Shown: in pieces, positions 6,386 through 9,197 of the stretch
Layout: every line of letters starts with the position of its first letter
How positions within the stretch are numbered: position 1 is the stretch's first letter
Assembly (NCBI GenBank): GCA_900754805.1
Contig: CAAEEE010000070.1
Location: 1 to 9,197 of the forward strand
Direction of reading: 5' to 3'
DNA length: 9,197 nt
Source of the DNA: Clostridia bacterium
Lineage (GTDB): Bacteria > Bacillota > Clostridia > Peptostreptococcales > Anaerovoracaceae
The notes under the pieces: generated by a model
Told to the model about the DNA's origin: nothing
What the model saw: the letters and a program-made list of their open reading frames with translations, nothing else
The model's database searches: none
Translations under genes and position numbers: made by a program

Positions 6386-8089
6386 ATGATTCAGGTCGAA
6401 AAACTATCTTATGGTTTTCCGGAGAAAGAACTATATCGCAATATATCGTTTTCCATTGAGCAGGGGCAGCATTGCGCACTGATTGGGAGCAACGGCTGCG
6501 GCAAATCGACGCTTGTCGAAATGCTGACAAATCCCGAGAAATACTGGTTTGACGGAAAAATCACAAAGGATGAAGAATGCAGAACCGGCTATGCCGGACA
6601 GTTCTGCGTGCGCGAAAAAATGCAGGACTGCACGGTGTTTGAATATCTGAGCAGACGTTTTACGGAGCTGCAGGAGGAGATTGCAAAGGTTTGCGAGGAA
6701 ATGGCGCATCCGGAAAATGACGAGAAAGATATGGAGTGGCTGTTTTCGCAGTATCAGGCTTTGCTCGACCGAAACGAGGCGATGGACGGCGACAACTATG
6801 AAAATGTGATTCGCAGGCAGCTCAATGCGGCGGGCATGGGAGTGCTTGAAAACACAAGGCTTTCGGACATCAGCGGCGGTGAGTACAAGCTGCTTCAGAT
6901 TATGAAGGAAATGCTGCTTGCGCCGAATTTTCTGGTTTTGGACGAGCCGGATGTGTTTTTGGATTTTGAGAACCTGAACGGACTCCGCCGGCTAATCAAC
7001 GGGTTTAAGGGTACGATTCTGGCGGTGACGCATAATCGCTATCTGCTGAATCACTGTTTTGATAAAATTCTGCATGTGGAAAACGGGGATTTGCAAGAGT
7101 TTGACGGTACTTACAGCGAATACCGCTGCAGGCTTCTGCGGAAAAAAATAGAATTAAAGTTTCAGCATATAGAGGAGCAGGAGGAAATCGCACGCACGGA
7201 AGAAATGGTGGAAATCCTGCGGAAGCGAGCGACGCTGATGGTAAATCCGACCATCGGGCAGGCAGTCAATGCCAAGCAGTCGCAGCTCGACAGGCTTCTG
7301 GCAAGGCAGATAAAGGCACCGTTCATCGAAGTGCGCGAGCCGCACATTGCGTTTCCGCAGGTGGAAGCAGGCGGCGAGCCGGAGGACGGCGAAAACGGGA
7401 AGCAGAGCGGCGCGCATGAAGGCGAACGCAAGGAAATCCGCACGGTACTTGCGCTTACAGACTACGAATTGAAATTCGATGAGTACTTGCTGCGCGATGT
7501 GAATTTTAAGCTGAAGGAGGGCGAAAAGGCTGCGCTCATCGGTGCCAACGGGACAGGGAAATCGACCTTAATTCGTGAAATCGTTAAGAACGAAAATCCC
7601 GCAATCCGAATCGCGGACGGTGTGAATTATGCCTGCTTTTCACAGCTCAGCGCGGAAGAAGATCGTCTTTCCGGCGGTGAACGGAATCTTAAGCATCTTG
7701 AGGCTTTGGAGCACACAGGAGCAGAGCTTCTCCTGCTGGATGAACCGAGCGCACATCTGGATTTGTACGCGCAGTCGGCACTGGAAAAGGCAGTCAAGGA
7801 ATACAGAGGAACCGTTTTTATGGTTACGCACGACTTTTACCTTGCAGCAAACTGTGCAGACTATGTTTTGCTGATTGAAGACAATACCGTGCGGAGGATT
7901 CGCAGCAGGAACTTCCGTAAAATGGTTTATGATAAGTATTTTGACTCATCCTATTTGGAAGCGGACCGAAAATGTCAGCAAGTTGAGGCAGGCATTACGG
8001 AGGCATTCCGCCGCGATGATCTGGCTGCAGCAGACAGACTCTGCAGTGAATTGGAAGACTTGTGCAAGAGCGGAACGGTAAATGAATGA
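6386..8089 (+). CDS. ABC-F family ATPase with shortened second nucleotide-binding domain
   Basis: This 567-residue soluble protein has two ABC ATPase domains and no membrane segment, as in the ABC-F family, whose members bind the ribosomal E site and act in translation or antibiotic protection. Domain 1 has Walker A GSNGCGKST (34-42), signature SGGE (163-166), Walker B LVLDEP with E187, and H216. A charged helical linker (about 243-307) fits the ribosome-contacting P-site tRNA interaction motif. A Gly/Glu-rich stretch (about 327-350) follows. Domain 2 has Walker A GANGTGKST (386-394), Q-loop FSQ (418-420), signature LSGGE (428-432), Walker B LLLLDEP with E453, and H482. Only seven residues separate Q-loop from signature, against about 50 in EttA-like proteins, so most of the helical subdomain is missing. 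A tail of about 45 residues ends the protein. GAGAGG-type ribosome binding site at 6372-6377. The subfamily, and whether it confers resistance, cannot be told from sequence. Confidence 0.9.
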   Translation: MIQVEKLSYGFPEKELYRNISFSIEQGQHCALIGSNGCGKSTLVEMLTNPEKYWFDGKITKDEECRTGYAGQFCVREKMQDCTVFEYLSRRFTELQEEIAKVCEEMAHPENDEKDMEWLFSQYQALLDRNEAMDGDNYENVIRRQLNAAGMGVLENTRLSDISGGEYKLLQIMKEMLLAPNFLVLDEPDVFLDFENLNGLRRLINGFKGTILAVTHNRYLLNHCFDKILHVENGDLQEFDGTYSEYRCRLLRKKIELKFQHIEEQEEIARTEEMVEILRKRATLMVNPTIGQAVNAKQSQLDRLLARQIKAPFIEVREPHIAFPQVEAGGEPEDGENGKQSGAHEGERKEIRTVLALTDYELKFDEYLLRDVNFKLKEGEKAALIGANGTGKSTLIREIVKNENPAIRIADGVNYACFSQLSAEEDRLSGGERNLKHLEALEHTGAELLLLDEPSAHLDLYAQSALEKAVKEYRGTVFMVTHDFYLAANCADYVLLIEDNTVRRIRSRNFRKMVYDKYFDSSYLEADRKCQQVEAGITEAFRRDDLAAADRLCSELEDLCKSGTVNE

Positions 8090-8090
8090 A

Positions 8091-8121
8091 AAAAACAGCC
8101 TTTTGATTAAGGTCGTTTTTT
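8091..8121. terminator. Short bidirectional terminator between convergent genes
   Basis: AAAAAACAGCC on the left pairs with GGTCGTTTTTT on the right through A-T pairs, one C-G, one A-C mismatch, a G-T wobble and two C-G pairs, around a 10-nt AT-rich loop. The A-run on one side and T-run on the other let it act on both strands. It lies directly after the TGA of the ABC-F gene and its right arm overlaps the stop codon of the minus-strand regulator. The stem is AT-rich, so efficiency is uncertain. Confidence 0.6.
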
Positions 8122-9197
8122 ATTGATATTGCAGGCGGTACTCTCTCGGTCCGATGCCGTAATGTTTTTTAAAAACTTTAGTGAAGTAGCTCGGTGAGGT
8201 AAAGCCCACCATGAGGCAGATCTCAGTTATGGAATGATAACTCGTGCGTAAGAGTTCCTCTGAATGCGACAACCTTATGTTATTAAGGTATGTCGTGAAA
8301 GGAATTCCCATTTCCTGCTTAAACAGTGTTGATAAATAGGTGCTGTTGACATGTACATGCTCTGCAAGCTTTGAAAGTGTGATATCTTCTTTAAAATTCG
8401 TGCTTACGTAAGACACCACTTCTTTTATTACGGAGGAGCCGCCGGAGTAGTTTTGCTGTGCCATGGACTCTGTAAGCGTTAATATCAATGAAATTGCAAA
8501 CTGGTGCATCTCCTTTAATGTCTGTGATTCGTTGATCCTTTCAAGATAAAAGAATTGATCGAAGTTGGTCTGCCATTCGTATTGATTTTGTGTAATGTGC
8601 GTAAAAAAACCTATCAGCCGAAGTTTGACCAGCGACATGTTTCCGCCTTCAAATACGATAATATCTTCCATATATTTACCAAAACCTTTTTTGCAGAGGT
8701 CGACATTTCCGGATTTTATTATGTTTGCAAGTTCATTTTCCGATTCGCAAGGATACTCGAGATTGATGCGTTCCTTTTTGAGCGAAATAAGCTTTTCTCC
8801 GATTTCGGTTTGTTCTTTGTACTGCTGATTTGCAAGGCTTGCGGAAGGAGAGCCTCCCATAACCGAGTTGATTGCATTTTGGAATAGAGTGTTCAGATAC
8901 GAAATCTCGCTCGGTTTATACATGTTCATATTTTTAATGAGTGGGATGAGACGCGCATAGTCCACTTCAAAAGCAACAATTCTGTTTGAGAGGGAACCGA
9001 TGTGTTTTTCCATGCTTGTACCCATGGCAATCGGTCCGGCAATCAGGAATCCGTAAACATGACCGTCAAGAGCCAGGGGGTTGCAGAGATGTATCAGCCC
9101 TGCTTCACACATAAAAATATAGGCTTCCGGCAGAGAAAGCGAGATGTTCATTGACGAAATCAAATTTCTGGTGCAAATAAAGTCATCTGTGCCGAAA
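8120..9197 (-). CDS. AraC-family regulator with PocR-type sensor domain (5' partial)
   Basis: The frame stays open to the window edge, so the N-terminus lies outside; the TTG at 9163 (minus strand) should not be taken as the start. The nearby residues (YIFMCEAGLIHLCNPLALDG, then YGFLIAGPI) match the core of a PocR ligand-binding domain, where a cysteine precedes AGL. The middle (about 110-235 counted from the TTG) is helical, of unclear fold. The last 100 residues are an AraC/XylS DNA-binding domain with two helix-turn-helix units: ITLSKLAEHVHVNSTYLSTLFK (261-282) and SITEICLMVGFTSPSYFTKVFK (311-332), closing with HYGIGPREYR. Such proteins usually activate genes for small-molecule use, often diols or sugars; the target here is not visible because its promoter side is off the window. 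It converges on the ABC-F gene and shares no operon with it. Confidence 0.88.
   Translation of the reverse strand, partial: FGTDDFICTRNLISSMNISLSLPEAYIFMCEAGLIHLCNPLALDGHVYGFLIAGPIAMGTSMEKHIGSLSNRIVAFEVDYARLIPLIKNMNMYKPSEISYLNTLFQNAINSVMGGSPSASLANQQYKEQTEIGEKLISLKKERINLEYPCESENELANIIKSGNVDLCKKGFGKYMEDIIVFEGGNMSLVKLRLIGFFTHITQNQYEWQTNFDQFFYLERINESQTLKEMHQFAISLILTLTESMAQQNYSGGSSVIKEVVSYVSTNFKEDITLSKLAEHVHVNSTYLSTLFKQEMGIPFTTYLNNIRLSHSEELLRTSYHSITEICLMVGFTSPSYFTKVFKKHYGIGPREYRLQYQ

Noticed and set aside
7625..7680. Frameshift as the cause of the short second ATPase domain
   Set aside because: The frame runs without break from Walker A through the H-loop and the other frames here carry no helical-subdomain-like sequence.
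6386..8089. Calling the ABC-F gene an antibiotic-resistance determinant
   Set aside because: Resistance and housekeeping ABC-F proteins share the visible motifs, and nothing in the sequence or context settles it.
8555..8887. 110-codon open frame on the + strand inside the AraC-family gene
   Set aside because: It is antisense to a clear DNA-binding regulator, with no ribosome binding site or recognisable domain.
9161..9163. TTG on the minus strand as start of the AraC-family gene
   Set aside because: The frame remains open upstream to the window edge and the PocR-type domain would be cut in half; the gene is better read as truncated by the window.

Overview
The window most likely comes from a low-to-mid GC Gram-positive anaerobe of the class Clostridia. 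The evidence is strong AGGAGG-type ribosome binding sites, a surface protein anchored by S-layer homology repeats, a long clostridial-type U32 protein with a DUF3656 region, an ABC-F ATPase and a PocR/AraC regulator. The species cannot be fixed from the sequence. Relatives of Mogibacterium/Anaerovoracaceae are a guess from the surface-protein style.

Layout. Positions 1-209 hold the last codons of an SbcC-type DNA-repair ATPase (+). A consensus-like promoter then drives a secreted 593-residue protein (323-2104) with two N-terminal repeats, a CAP/SCP domain and three C-terminal SLH repeats, closed by a strong hairpin terminator (2152-2201). A small cytoplasmic helical protein (2312-2821) follows with its own promoter and Shine-Dalgarno sequence. 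After a 293-bp gene-free leader comes an apparent three-gene operon on the + strand, with gaps of 13 and 15 bp. Its genes are a stand-alone GMP synthase ATP-pyrophosphatase subunit with no glutamine amidotransferase domain (3115-4089), a 755-residue U32/RlhA-like protein (4103-6370) and an ABC-F protein (6386-8089). A short hairpin at 8091-8121 separates it from a convergent, 5'-truncated AraC-family regulator with a PocR-type sensor domain (8120-9197, minus strand).

How the genes may work together. The operon combines purine nucleotide synthesis with two proteins of families that act on RNA or the ribosome: U32 enzymes hydroxylate tRNA or 23S rRNA, and ABC-F proteins bind the ribosomal E site. 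The most unusual points are the archaeal-style split GMP synthase, whose amidotransferase partner is not in the window, and the second nucleotide-binding domain of the ABC-F protein, which lacks about 45 residues between its Q-loop and signature motif although all its ATPase motifs are intact. No mobile element, CRISPR array, tRNA or rRNA was seen. I found no clear evidence of a wholly new system; the operon is the best candidate for follow-up.
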